Shown here piece by piece: positions 1 to 6,526 of a stretch of DNA of 8,446 bases. The position numbers and the translations under genes were made by a program. The DNA comes from DATLGD01 sp035540755. GTDB taxonomy: Bacteria; Actinomycetota; Actinomycetes; Mycobacteriales; SCTD01. The stretch covers positions 1-8,446 of the forward strand of contig DATLGD010000156.1 in the NCBI GenBank assembly GCA_035540755.1, given 5' to 3'. The notes below the pieces were generated by a model, which saw only the letters and a list, made by a program, of their open reading frames with translations, was not told where the DNA came from and searched no databases. The stretch's first letter is position 1. Each line of letters opens with the position of its first letter.

Positions 1-666
1 GTTGAGCGCAGCGATCACGCGGCCGGTGCCGTCGCGCAGCGGGGTCGCCACGGACCGGATGCCGGGAGCCAGCTCCTCGTCCGAGAGCGCCCACCCGCGC
101 GCCCGCACCTCGCGAAGGGCGGCCGTCCGCTCGGCGCGGCCCGGCTGCCAGACCGGCGTGATGCCGGAGCGGCTCGGCTCGGTGAGCACGGCCTCGACCT
201 CGTCGTCCGGCAGCGCGGCGAGGAGCACCTTGCCCAGCGACGTCTGCAGGGCCGGGAATCGCGTGCCGATGCGCACCGACAACGTGACGATCTTCGGCAC
301 CGCGACCCGCGCCACGTACACGACGTCCGACCCGTCCAGCTGGGCGATCGAGGTGGACTCGTTCGTCCGCGCGACCAGTGCCTCCATGTGCGGGCGGGCG
401 ACGTCCCACAGCGACAGCGACTCGACGTAGGCCGTGCCGAGCTCGAGCACGCGGGGCGTCAGCGCGAACCCGCCGGCGTCCGCGCGGACGTAGCCGAGCT
501 GCTGCAGCGTGAGGAGGAACCGCCGTGCGGTCGGACGGGCCAGCCCGGCCTCTGCCGCGACCTCGCTCAGCGTCATGGTCGGTCGGGCGGGCCGGAACGC
601 CTTGATGACGTCCAGCCCGCGGGCGAGCGCCTCGACGAAGTCCGGTCCGCTCTCCGCGCGTGCCAT
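1..666 (-). CDS. IclR-family transcriptional regulator, PcaR/PobR-like (C-terminus cut by window edge)
   Basis: I translated this gene directly: 222 residues are visible and the frame stays open to base 1. Family members are about 250 residues, so roughly 30 C-terminal residues are missing. Residues 8-65 form the N-terminal winged helix-turn-helix: the opening FVEALARGLDVIKAF, then TLSEVAAEAGL and the recognition-helix segment ARPTARRFLLTLQQLGYV, which is the pattern of the PcaR/PcaU/PobR branch that controls aromatic-acid catabolism. Residues about 80-222 match the IclR effector-binding domain, including TSLGKVLLAALP and a later GWALSDEELAPGIRSVATPL. The ATG at 666-664 has a strong ribosome binding site. 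The gene is divergent from the amidohydrolase at 798, which suggests it controls that gene and possibly itself in response to a small ligand. Family assignment is firm. The ligand and the target are inferred. Confidence 0.93.
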   Translation of the reverse strand, partial: MARAESGPDFVEALARGLDVIKAFRPARPTMTLSEVAAEAGLARPTARRFLLTLQQLGYVRADAGGFALTPRVLELGTAYVESLSLWDVARPHMEALVARTNESTSIAQLDGSDVVYVARVAVPKIVTLSVRIGTRFPALQTSLGKVLLAALPDDEVEAVLTEPSRSGITPVWQPGRAERTAALREVRARGWALSDEELAPGIRSVATPLRDGTGRVIAALN

Positions 667-672
667 CGCCGA

Positions 673-680
673 CCTCCCCC
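673..680 (-). promoter_or_regulatory. Ribosome binding site of the IclR-type regulator
   Basis: On the minus strand this reads GGGGGAGG, six bases before the ATG at 666-664. It is a near-ideal Shine-Dalgarno sequence and supports that start codon. Confidence 0.75.
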
Positions 681-700
681 GCGTCCGTGCTGCGTCCGTC

Positions 701-729
701 TTGACACCGGGCTCGGCTCCACCCAGTGT
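701..729 (+). promoter_or_regulatory. Candidate sigma-70-type promoter of the amidohydrolase gene
   Basis: A perfect TTGACA lies at 701-706. Seventeen bases later, CAGTGT at 724-729 keeps the A at position 2 and the T at position 6 of an actinobacterial -10 (TANNNT) but lacks the first T. The predicted start would be near 736, leaving a leader of about 60 bases. The weak -10 would suit a promoter that needs an activator. This is read from consensus only. Confidence 0.3.
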
Positions 730-752
730 GACCGGCACCATACAGGTGACCG
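728..752. promoter_or_regulatory. Candidate regulator operator: GTGACCG direct repeat and CACC-N5-GGTG
   Basis: GTGACCG occurs at 728-734 and 746-752, with 18 bases between starts. Between and overlapping them, CACC (736-739) and GGTG (745-748) form an inverted repeat with a five-base spacer. The block sits over and just downstream of the candidate -10 of the amidohydrolase gene and covers the TATGGT candidate of the regulator, a sensible place for an IclR-type site. The elements are short, so chance occurrence is possible. Confidence 0.3.
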
Positions 753-786
753 CGATGCGGACGAGCGTCCGCAGAACGCGAGATGC

Positions 787-793
787 GGGGAGG
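787..793 (+). promoter_or_regulatory. Ribosome binding site that sets the amidohydrolase start
   Basis: GGGGAGG ends four bases before the ATG at 798. It lies inside the alternative reading that would begin at ATG 783, which has no comparable site in front of it. This favours 798 as the start, making the protein five residues shorter than the longest possible version. Confidence 0.65.
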
Positions 794-797
794 TTGC

Positions 798-2255
798 ATG
801 ACCACGCCAGCTACCGAGAAGTTCCAGCCCGGCCGTCCGGTCGTCTTCCGCAACGGCACCGTGCTCACCATGGACGCTGGACGACGGGTGCTCCAGAACG
901 CAGACGTCCTGGTCGAGGGCGAGCGGATCTCCGCGGTCGGCCCCTCGCTGGAGGTCCCCGACGGCACGGTGGAGGTCGACGCGTCGCGCGGGATCGTCAT
1001 GCCCGGCATGGTCGACACGCACCGGCACATGTGGCAGACCGCCATGCGCGCGTACGGCGCCGACTGGACGCTGACGCAGTACTTCGTCTGGAACTACCTG
1101 AGCTACGGCAAGCTCTTCCGACCCGAGGACATCTACGCCGGCAACCTGCTGTCCGCAATCGAGTCGCTGTACAGCGGGGTCACCACCACCGTCGACTGGT
1201 CGCACAACCTGCAGACCGTCGACCACGCCGAGGCCGCCGTCGACGCCCTTCAGGAGGTGCCGGGTCGCTTCGTGCTCGCCTACGGCAACATCCAGGCAGG
1301 GCCGTGGGAGTGGTCGACCCGTCCGGAGTTCCGGGAGTTCGTCTCGCGCCGCCTCGCCCCGGGCGACGACATGCTCGGGTTCCAGATGGCCTTCGACGTC
1401 ACCGGCGACCCGGAGTTCCCGGAGCGTGCCGCGTTCGAGGTCGCGCGCGAGCTCGGCGCCCCCGTCACGACGCACGCCGGCGTGTGGGGAGCCACCAGCG
1501 ACACCGGGATCCAGCTGATGACCGACAACGGGTTCGCCGACGAGCGCACCGTCTACGTCCACGCCGCGACCCTCAGCGAGGACTCCTACCAGCGCATCGC
1601 CGCGACGGGCGGCAGCGTGTCGGTGTCGACCGAGAGCGAGCAGTCCTGCGGGCAGGGATACCCGCCCACCTGGGTCCTGCGCAACCACGACATCCCGGTC
1701 TCGCTGTCGATGGACACCAGCGTGTGGTGGAGCGCCGACCTGTTCTCCGCGATGCGCAGCACCCTTGGCGCCGATCGCTCCAGAGAGCACCTGGAGGCCC
1801 ACGCGAAGGGCGAGACCGTCACCAACTGCCACCTGCGCGCCGAGCAGGTCGTCGAGTGGGCGACCATCGGTGGAGCGCGAGCGCTCGGGCTGCAGGACGC
1901 CGTCGGCAGCATCGAGGTCGGCAAGAAGGCCGACCTCGTCCTGATCAAGAACGACGCCTCACCGGCGATGTTCCCGCTGCTGAACCCCTACGGCCACGTC
2001 GTGTTCCAGGCCCAGCGCGGGGACGTGCACACCGTGCTGGTCGACGGCCGGGTCGTGAAGCACGAGCACCGGCTGGTCGGCTCCGACCTCGACAAGGCGC
2101 GGCAGGTCGTCGGGGCGACCGTCGAGTACCTGCAGGACCAGCTCGGCGCGCAGGAGTGGGACGGCGGCATGCACCCGGAGGTCCCCGAGACGAAGATCCT
2201 GGACAACCCCTACCAGTACACCGACTTCCGCAGCGCCGAGACGCACGGCGGCTGA
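798..2255 (+). CDS. Metal-dependent amidohydrolase (SsnA/TRZ-ATZ/cytosine-deaminase-like group), substrate unknown
   Basis: The 485-residue protein has the usual amidohydrolase layout: a small N-terminal beta region (FRNGTVLTMDAGRRVLQNADVLV), a TIM-barrel metal domain, and a C-terminal return to the beta region (GSIEVGKKADLVLI, then VHTVLVDGRVV). Likely metal ligands are H75 and H77 in VDTHRHMW, H226 in TTHAGVW, H255 in YVHAATL and D306 in LSMDTSVW. Relatives hydrolyse or deaminate cyclic amidines, nucleobases, triazines and similar C-N compounds. Many of them carry a catalytic glutamate three residues after the H226 equivalent. Here that position is V229, so classical deaminase activity should not be assumed. 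Residues 279-290 hold an acidic ESEQSCGQGYPP segment that may line the active site. There is no signal peptide, so it is probably cytoplasmic. The divergent IclR-type gene suggests an inducible catabolic role. The fold is secure and the substrate unknown. Confidence 0.9.
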   Translation: MTTPATEKFQPGRPVVFRNGTVLTMDAGRRVLQNADVLVEGERISAVGPSLEVPDGTVEVDASRGIVMPGMVDTHRHMWQTAMRAYGADWTLTQYFVWNYLSYGKLFRPEDIYAGNLLSAIESLYSGVTTTVDWSHNLQTVDHAEAAVDALQEVPGRFVLAYGNIQAGPWEWSTRPEFREFVSRRLAPGDDMLGFQMAFDVTGDPEFPERAAFEVARELGAPVTTHAGVWGATSDTGIQLMTDNGFADERTVYVHAATLSEDSYQRIAATGGSVSVSTESEQSCGQGYPPTWVLRNHDIPVSLSMDTSVWWSADLFSAMRSTLGADRSREHLEAHAKGETVTNCHLRAEQVVEWATIGGARALGLQDAVGSIEVGKKADLVLIKNDASPAMFPLLNPYGHVVFQAQRGDVHTVLVDGRVVKHEHRLVGSDLDKARQVVGATVEYLQDQLGAQEWDGGMHPEVPETKILDNPYQYTDFRSAETHGG

Positions 2256-2281
2256 GCGGACGCGGACCACCGAGGGGAGCC

Positions 2282-2306
2282 TGCCCGGGACGACCCGTCC
2301 CGGGCA
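2282..2306. terminator. Perfect hairpin terminator downstream of the amidohydrolase gene
   Basis: TGCCCGGGACG (2282-2292) and CGTCCCGGGCA (2296-2306) form an 11-bp perfect stem with a three-base ACC loop, starting 26 bases after the amidohydrolase stop. There is no T tract, which is common for terminators in high-GC actinobacteria. The symmetric structure could stop transcription from either side of this convergent junction. Confidence 0.7.
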
Positions 2307-2320
2307 CGACCGCGGAGCAG

Positions 2321-2376
2321 CAGACGGGCCCGGCGCGGGTGCGCCGGGCCCGGCGCGGGTGCGCCGGGCCCGTCTG
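2321..2376. terminator. Second terminator hairpin, 16-bp stem, expanded by an internal duplication
   Basis: CAGACGGGCCCGGCGC (2321-2336) is the exact reverse complement of GCGCCGGGCCCGTCTG (2361-2376). The 24-base centre contains a further perfect 16-base palindrome, GCGCCGGGCCCGGCGC (2341-2356). The element can therefore fold as one long stem or as two adjacent shorter hairpins. It lies midway between convergent gene ends at 2255 and 2472 and probably works in both directions. Confidence 0.7.
2326..2365. repeat. Exact tandem duplication of a 20-base unit inside the terminator hairpin
   Basis: The unit gggcccggcgcgggtgcgcc occurs at 2326-2345 and again without change at 2346-2365. A third partial copy, GGGCCCG, begins at 2366. 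Removing one unit leaves a simple hairpin with a 16-bp stem and a four-base GGGT loop, so the present form looks like a duplication of the stem-loop centre, for example by replication slippage. Confidence 0.9.
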
Positions 2377-2394
2377 CGTGCCCGTTGACGGCGT

Positions 2395-2459
2395 AGCCGT
2401 CTGCAAGCCGTCTCGGTCGACGTCGGCGGCGCCGGGAGGGTAGCCGCGCGCAGACGGCT
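2395..2459 (-). terminator. Inverted and direct repeats just after fbiB, possible terminator
   Basis: AGCCGTCTGC (2395-2404) is the exact reverse complement of GCAGACGGCT (2450-2459), with 45 bases between. AGCCGTCT is repeated at 2406-2413, so either copy could pair with the distal arm. GACGGC/GCCGTC (2387-2392/2396-2401) is a small competing hairpin. The block begins 13 bases beyond the fbiB stop on the minus strand. The long loop makes it a weaker terminator candidate than the two hairpins beyond it. Confidence 0.35.
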
Positions 2460-2471
2460 GCCGCGCAGAGG

Positions 2472-3785
2472 TCAGCGGTCGAGGAGGAAGTCCTCGACCT
2501 GGCGCGGGGGACGCTCGGCCGGGGGCCGCGCCGGATGCCCGACCGCCACCGACCCGAGCGGCTCCCAGTCGTCGGGCAGCTCGAGCACGTCGCGGACGAC
2601 GTCCGGGCAGAACAGCGTGCTGCTCACCCACGCGCTGCCGAGACCCTCGGCGGCGAGCTGGACGAGCAGGTTCTGCACACCCGCGCCCCCGGCGACGACG
2701 AACATGCGCTCCTCCGCGGTGCTGCGGCGGACGTCGGGGTAGGGATGCGCGGCGTCGCGGACCACGAACGGCAGCACCAGCACCGGCGCCGCGCGCAGCA
2801 CGTCGCCTCGGCGCAGTCGCTTCTGGATTGGATGCTCGGAAAAGCCGTCCGCGCGCAGGTCGCGCGTCCACTGCGCAGCCATCGCGTCGAGCAGCTGCTC
2901 GCGGCGCTCCTGCAGCAGGACGAACCGCCACGGCGTGCTGTGGTGCGGCGCCGGGGCGGTGAGGGCGGCGGCGACCGCGCGGCGCACGGCAGCCAGGTCC
3001 ACGGGCTCGTCGCGGAACTCGCGCACCGTGCGTCGCAGCGCGACCGTCGACCGGTGCGCCTCGGCCGTGCCGAGCGAGAACATGTCCTGCTCGGGCGGTC
3101 GTACCAGGGCCGCGGCGCCACGGCCGTCGTCGGGCAGCGCCAGCCCACGGACCACCGCGGCCGCGACGCCGTCGGCCTTGCCCTTGACCAGCTCGGCGGC
3201 GGACGCCAGCTCGTCGGCGACGGCGATCTCGGTGACCTCGAGCACCGCGCCGTGGCTGTCCTTGGTCCCGCGGGCGTCACGCACCGGCGCCAGCCCGGCG
3301 ATGCCGATGGCCTGGTCGACCTGCCCGACCCGCCAGGGCCGGCCCAGGGTGTCGCTGACCACGACGGCGACGCGCCTGCCGGTGAGCTCGTGCAGGCGGT
3401 CGCGCAGAGCCGCCGCGCTGGCGTCCGGGTCGAGCGGCAGCAGGGCCACCTCGTCGGGACGCACGTTGCTCGCGTCGACGCCCGCCGCCGCGAGCACCAG
3501 ACCGTGCCTGGTCTGCGCGATGACGGTCGGCCCGCGCCGGGCGACGACGCGGACCGTCTCGGCCTCGACCGCCTCCTGGCGGACCTGCTCACGGGAGGCG
3601 CCGGGCGGCACGCGCACGAGCCGGCCCTCGACCTTGCTCACGGCCTTGCTGGTGACGACGACGACGTCGCCGTCTCGCAGCTCGACGGCGTCGGCGAGCA
3701 GCCGAGCGAGGTCGTCGCCCGGACGCAGGTCGGGCAGACCCCGCACAGGCAGGACGCAGTACCCGTCGGCCGGAGCGCCGCTCAC
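2472..3785 (-). CDS. fbiB: FbiB: coenzyme F420 gamma-glutamyl ligase / dehydro-F420-0 reductase (two-domain)
   Basis: The protein has 437 residues, close to the 448 of mycobacterial FbiB. Residues about 10-235 are the CofE-type ligase, which adds gamma-linked glutamates to F420-0 using GTP and divalent metal. Visible hallmarks are VVVVTSKAVSKVEGR (41-55), AAAGVDASNV (99-108) and VVVSDTLGRPWRVGQVDQAIG (about 141-161). Residues about 245-437 are the FMN-binding nitroreductase-type domain (RRTVREFRDEPVDL at 251-264; AGGAGVQNLLVQLAAEGLGSAW at about 365-386), which in mycobacteria reduces dehydro-F420-0. The GTG start at 3785-3783 overlaps the fbiC stop in a GTGA. No clear Shine-Dalgarno precedes it, so translation is probably coupled to fbiC. 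The frame remains open upstream inside fbiC, but a longer start would add residues with no family match. It is cytoplasmic. Assignment is very secure. Confidence 0.96.
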   Translation of the reverse strand: MSGAPADGYCVLPVRGLPDLRPGDDLARLLADAVELRDGDVVVVTSKAVSKVEGRLVRVPPGASREQVRQEAVEAETVRVVARRGPTVIAQTRHGLVLAAAGVDASNVRPDEVALLPLDPDASAAALRDRLHELTGRRVAVVVSDTLGRPWRVGQVDQAIGIAGLAPVRDARGTKDSHGAVLEVTEIAVADELASAAELVKGKADGVAAAVVRGLALPDDGRGAAALVRPPEQDMFSLGTAEAHRSTVALRRTVREFRDEPVDLAAVRRAVAAALTAPAPHHSTPWRFVLLQERREQLLDAMAAQWTRDLRADGFSEHPIQKRLRRGDVLRAAPVLVLPFVVRDAAHPYPDVRRSTAEERMFVVAGGAGVQNLLVQLAAEGLGSAWVSSTLFCPDVVRDVLELPDDWEPLGSVAVGHPARPPAERPPRQVEDFLLDR

Positions 3786-6304
3786 GGAAGCAACGGCAGC
3801 GCGACCGCGGTCGACGCCTGACGGCGGGCCGCCTCCTCCCGCTCGGCCGGCACCGGTCCGTAGGTGGTGGTGCGCTGCCGGGCCGGGCGACCGACGGCAG
3901 CGGCGAGCCCCTCGAGCTCCTCGACCGAGCGGCGGCTGCCGTGCTGCGACCCGGCCATCCGGCTGATGGTCTCCTCCATGAGCGTGCCGCCGAGGTCGTC
4001 GACGCCGCCGGACAGGACCTGTGCGCACGCTTCCGGCCCGAGCTTGACCCACGAGCACTGCACGTGGTCGATCCGGCCGTGCAGCACGAGACGGGCGACG
4101 GCGTGCACGGCGCGGTTGTCGCGCGCGGTCGGGCCCGGGCGCGCGACCCCCGCCAGGTAGATCGGTGCGCTGGTGTGCACGAACGGCAGCGGCACGAACT
4201 CGGTGAAGCCGCCCGCGCGCTCCTGCAGGTCACGCAGCAGCAGCAGGTGCGCCGCCCAGTGCGCCGGGGTGTCGACGTGCCCGTACATCATCGTGCTCGT
4301 CGTCGGCAGGCCGATCCGGTGCGCGGTGGTGACGACGTCGATCCACTGCGCGGTCGGCAGCTTGCCCTTGGTCAGCACCCAGCGGACGTCGTCGTCGAGG
4401 ATCTCCGCCGCGGTGCCAGGCAGGCTGTCGACGCCCGCCTCCTGCAGCGCGCGCAGGAACTCCTCGATCGGCAGGCCGGTGCGGGCGGCGCCGTTGACCA
4501 CCTCCATCGGGCTGAAGGCGTGCAGGTGGATCTCCGGCGCCGCGCGCTTCACGGCACGGGCGAGGTCCAGGTAGGCGGTGCCGGGCAGCGACGGGTCGAT
4601 GCCGCCCTGCATGCACACCTCGGTGGCGCCCACGTCCCACGCCTGGCGTACCCGCTGCTCGACCTCGTCCAGCGACAAGGAGTAGGCGTCGGCGTCGGTG
4701 CGGCGCTGGGCGAAGGCGCAGAAGCGGCAGCCGGTGTAGCAGACGTTGGTGAAGTTGATGTTCCGGTTCACCACGTAGGTGACGTCGTCACCGACGGCGT
4801 CCCGGCGGACGTCGTCGGCCAGCCGGCAGACCGCGTCCAGGTCGGGTCCCTCGGCGGTCAGCAGCGCGAGGGCCTGGTCCTGACTGAGCGCGCCAGGCCG
4901 CTCTGCGGCGGTGCGCAGCGCGGCGGCGACGTCGGCCTCGGTCCGCTGCGGCGCCCCGGTGCGGGCGGCGTGCTCGCCCACCGCGGACCAGTCGCCGTAG
5001 ACGTCGGCGAAGTCGCTGCGCCGCTCCTGGGCGCGGCCGGTGCGGTCGATCTGCTCGTGCAGGTCGGCACGGCCGCTGGTCACCAGCGCGGCGTCCGGCT
5101 CCTGCCACGGGCGGCCGACCACGGGCGCGCTCTCGTCGGCCAGCCCGTCCGGTGCGCGCAGCGCGTCGACGTGCGGACGCAGCCGCGGGTCGAGCCACGG
5201 CTCGTCGAGGTACGGCGGGTGAGCGGTCAGCCGCTCGCGCAGCACGAGACCGGACTGCGCGGTCATGCGCGCGAGCGCCTCCAGCTGGGGCCAGGGCCGC
5301 TCGGGGTTCACGTGGTCCGGCGTGAGCGGCGAGACGCCGCCCCAGTCGTCGACGCCGGCGTCCAGCAGTCGCGTGGTCTCGGCGAGGTCGACGAGGTTCG
5401 GCGGCGCCTGGACGCGCATCCGCGGGCCCATCACCAGCCGCGTCACGGCGATCGCGGCGAGGTACTCCTCCAGCGACGCGTCGGGGGCCGAGCGCATGGC
5501 GGTGTCGTCCTTGGCTCGGAAGTTCTGGACGATCACCTCCTGCACGTGCCCGTGCCTCCGGTGCGCGGCGCGGATCGCGAAGACGGTCTCGGCGCGGTCG
5601 CGCAGCGACTCGCCGATGCCCACGAGCAGGCCCGTCGTGAACGGCACCGCGTGCCGCCCGGCGTCCTCGAGCACGCGCAGCCGGACCTCGGGGTCCTTGT
5701 CGGGCGAGCCGGAGTGGGCCGGCACGTGCGCGGTGGTCTCGAGCATCATCCCCATGGAGGGGGCGACCGGCTTGAGGCGCTGCAGCTCGGCCCACGTCAG
5801 CACGCCGGGGTTGAGGTGCGGCAGCAGCCCGGTCTCCTCGAGCACCGCGATGGCGCAGGCACGGACGTAGGCCAGGGTGCTGTCGTAGCCGGCCTCGTCG
5901 AGCCACGCGCGGGCGGCGTCCCAGCGGTCCTCCGGACGGTCGCCGAGGGTGAACAGCGCCTCCTTGCAACCGAGCGCGGCCCCCTGCCGTGCGATGTCGA
6001 GCACCTCGTCGACCGACAGGTACGGCGCCGGCAGCCGCCCCGGCACCGTGGCGAAGGTGCAGTAGTGACAGCGGTCGCGGCACAGCCGGGTCAGCGGGAC
6101 GAACACCTTCTTGCTGTAGGTGACGGCCCCCGGCCGGCCGGCGGCAGCGAGGCCGGCGTCGCGCACCCGGGCGGCGGCGGCGCAGAGGACGTCGAGGTCG
6201 TCGCCTCGCGCCGCGAGCAGGACCGTCGCCTCGTCGACGTCGAGCGGCTTGCCGTCGCGGGCGCGGGCCAGCGCACGCCGCATCCCGTTGACGTCGGCAG
6301 CCAC
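3782..6304 (-). CDS. fbiC: FbiC: fused CofG-CofH FO synthase (two radical-SAM domains)
   Basis: FbiC makes 7,8-didemethyl-8-hydroxy-5-deazariboflavin (FO), the F420 chromophore, from tyrosine and 5-amino-6-ribitylamino-uracil. The 840-residue protein is close to the 856 of the mycobacterial enzyme. Residues about 55-400 are the CofG half, with the 4Fe-4S radical-SAM motif CRDRCHYC (C75, C79, C82) after SKKVFVPLTRL. Residues about 410-460 look like a linker. Residues about 460-830 are the CofH half, with motif CYTGCRFC (C522, C526, C529) after NRNINFTNV, then EVCMQGGIDP and GTAAEILDD. Both cysteine triplets are intact, so both reactions should be possible. The GTG start at 6304-6302 has a good ribosome binding site; the in-frame ATG at 6283 has none. 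Fusion of the two halves is typical of actinobacteria, while archaea usually have separate proteins. The gene runs directly into fbiB. Confidence 0.97.
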   Translation of the reverse strand: MAADVNGMRRALARARDGKPLDVDEATVLLAARGDDLDVLCAAAARVRDAGLAAAGRPGAVTYSKKVFVPLTRLCRDRCHYCTFATVPGRLPAPYLSVDEVLDIARQGAALGCKEALFTLGDRPEDRWDAARAWLDEAGYDSTLAYVRACAIAVLEETGLLPHLNPGVLTWAELQRLKPVAPSMGMMLETTAHVPAHSGSPDKDPEVRLRVLEDAGRHAVPFTTGLLVGIGESLRDRAETVFAIRAAHRRHGHVQEVIVQNFRAKDDTAMRSAPDASLEEYLAAIAVTRLVMGPRMRVQAPPNLVDLAETTRLLDAGVDDWGGVSPLTPDHVNPERPWPQLEALARMTAQSGLVLRERLTAHPPYLDEPWLDPRLRPHVDALRAPDGLADESAPVVGRPWQEPDAALVTSGRADLHEQIDRTGRAQERRSDFADVYGDWSAVGEHAARTGAPQRTEADVAAALRTAAERPGALSQDQALALLTAEGPDLDAVCRLADDVRRDAVGDDVTYVVNRNINFTNVCYTGCRFCAFAQRRTDADAYSLSLDEVEQRVRQAWDVGATEVCMQGGIDPSLPGTAYLDLARAVKRAAPEIHLHAFSPMEVVNGAARTGLPIEEFLRALQEAGVDSLPGTAAEILDDDVRWVLTKGKLPTAQWIDVVTTAHRIGLPTTSTMMYGHVDTPAHWAAHLLLLRDLQERAGGFTEFVPLPFVHTSAPIYLAGVARPGPTARDNRAVHAVARLVLHGRIDHVQCSWVKLGPEACAQVLSGGVDDLGGTLMEETISRMAGSQHGSRRSVEELEGLAAAVGRPARQRTTTYGPVPAEREEAARRQASTAVALPLLP

Positions 6305-6310
6305 CGAGCA

Positions 6311-6317
6311 CCCTCCC
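6311..6317 (-). promoter_or_regulatory. Ribosome binding site of fbiC
   Basis: On the minus strand this reads GGGAGGG, six bases before the GTG at 6304-6302. It decides in favour of the GTG over the in-frame ATG at 6283, which lacks a site. Confidence 0.7.
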
Positions 6318-6336
6318 GTCGAGTCGTCGCCTTCCC

Positions 6337-6427
6337 CGCTGACCGGTCCGGCCCGTCATCGGCACCAGCTCACCCGGGCGACGCCGTCGTCGGCACACCG
6401 CGGTGACCGCGCTCCTGCCGGTCAGCG
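6337..6427 (-). other. Long-range 10-bp inverted repeat in the fbiC leader region, possible structured RNA
   Basis: CGCTGACCGG (6337-6346) is the exact reverse complement of CCGGTCAGCG (6418-6427). If the region is transcribed toward fbiC, the arms would close a 71-base internal region ending about 30 bases before the start codon. Within it are the palindrome CACCGCGGTG (6396-6405) and a small hairpin CGACG-ACGG-CGTCG near 6379-6392. I do not recognise a known riboswitch. The whole 6305-6540 gap otherwise shows no gene and no clear promoter. Ten matching bases in a GC-rich gap of this size can occur by chance. Confidence 0.3.
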
Positions 6428-6505
6428 CGGCCGTCTCCAGCAAACCACGCTGCGGTCGGGCCGTCGCAGGTCGAAGGTCGTCGCTCCTCGACCGCCGATC
6501 GGGAT

Positions 6506-6526
6506 CCGCCGGTCGTCGTGCGGCGG
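6506..6526 (-). terminator. Weak hairpin after the ABC importer genes, possible terminator
   Basis: CCGCCG (6506-6511) and CGGCGG (6521-6526) form a 6-bp stem with a nine-base loop, 14 bases past the stop codon of the second ATPase. The short stem, large loop and lack of a T tract make it a modest candidate. Without it, transcription could continue into fbiC. Confidence 0.3.

Larger units (their letters stand above)
667..797. promoter_or_regulatory. Divergent regulatory region between the IclR-type regulator and the amidohydrolase
   Basis: These 131 bases separate two genes transcribed away from each other, so both promoters should lie here. IclR-family proteins commonly bind such shared regions. 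On the minus strand, TATGGT (742-737) resembles a -10 element for the regulator, but I see no convincing -35 at normal spacing. Plus-strand elements are listed separately. Confidence 0.6.

Noticed and set aside
783..797. Alternative amidohydrolase start at ATG 783
   Set aside because: It lacks a ribosome binding site, whereas GGGGAGG is correctly placed for the ATG at 798. The five extra residues (MRGGC) add nothing to the fold.
2321..2376. CRISPR-like or mobile-element terminal repeat
   Set aside because: There are only two tandem 20-base units without spacers, and no transposase or cas gene is present. The position between convergent genes fits a terminator.
509..2443. A 644-codon plus-strand frame across the amidohydrolase gene
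   Set aside because: Arginine/proline/glycine-rich translation with no domain. It overlaps the regulator start region, the amidohydrolase and the terminators, so it is a frame-shifted shadow.
3786..4058. Longer fbiB version starting inside fbiC
   Set aside because: The extra 91 residues are R/G-rich and match no FbiB feature. The GTG at 3785 overlaps the fbiC stop in the usual way and gives a family-typical length.
3941..6406. An 821-codon plus-strand open frame opposite fbiC
   Set aside because: Its translation is rich in R, G, V, H and Q without recognisable domains, and it lies antisense to FbiC, whose two radical-SAM motifs are intact. Long antisense frames are expected at this GC content.
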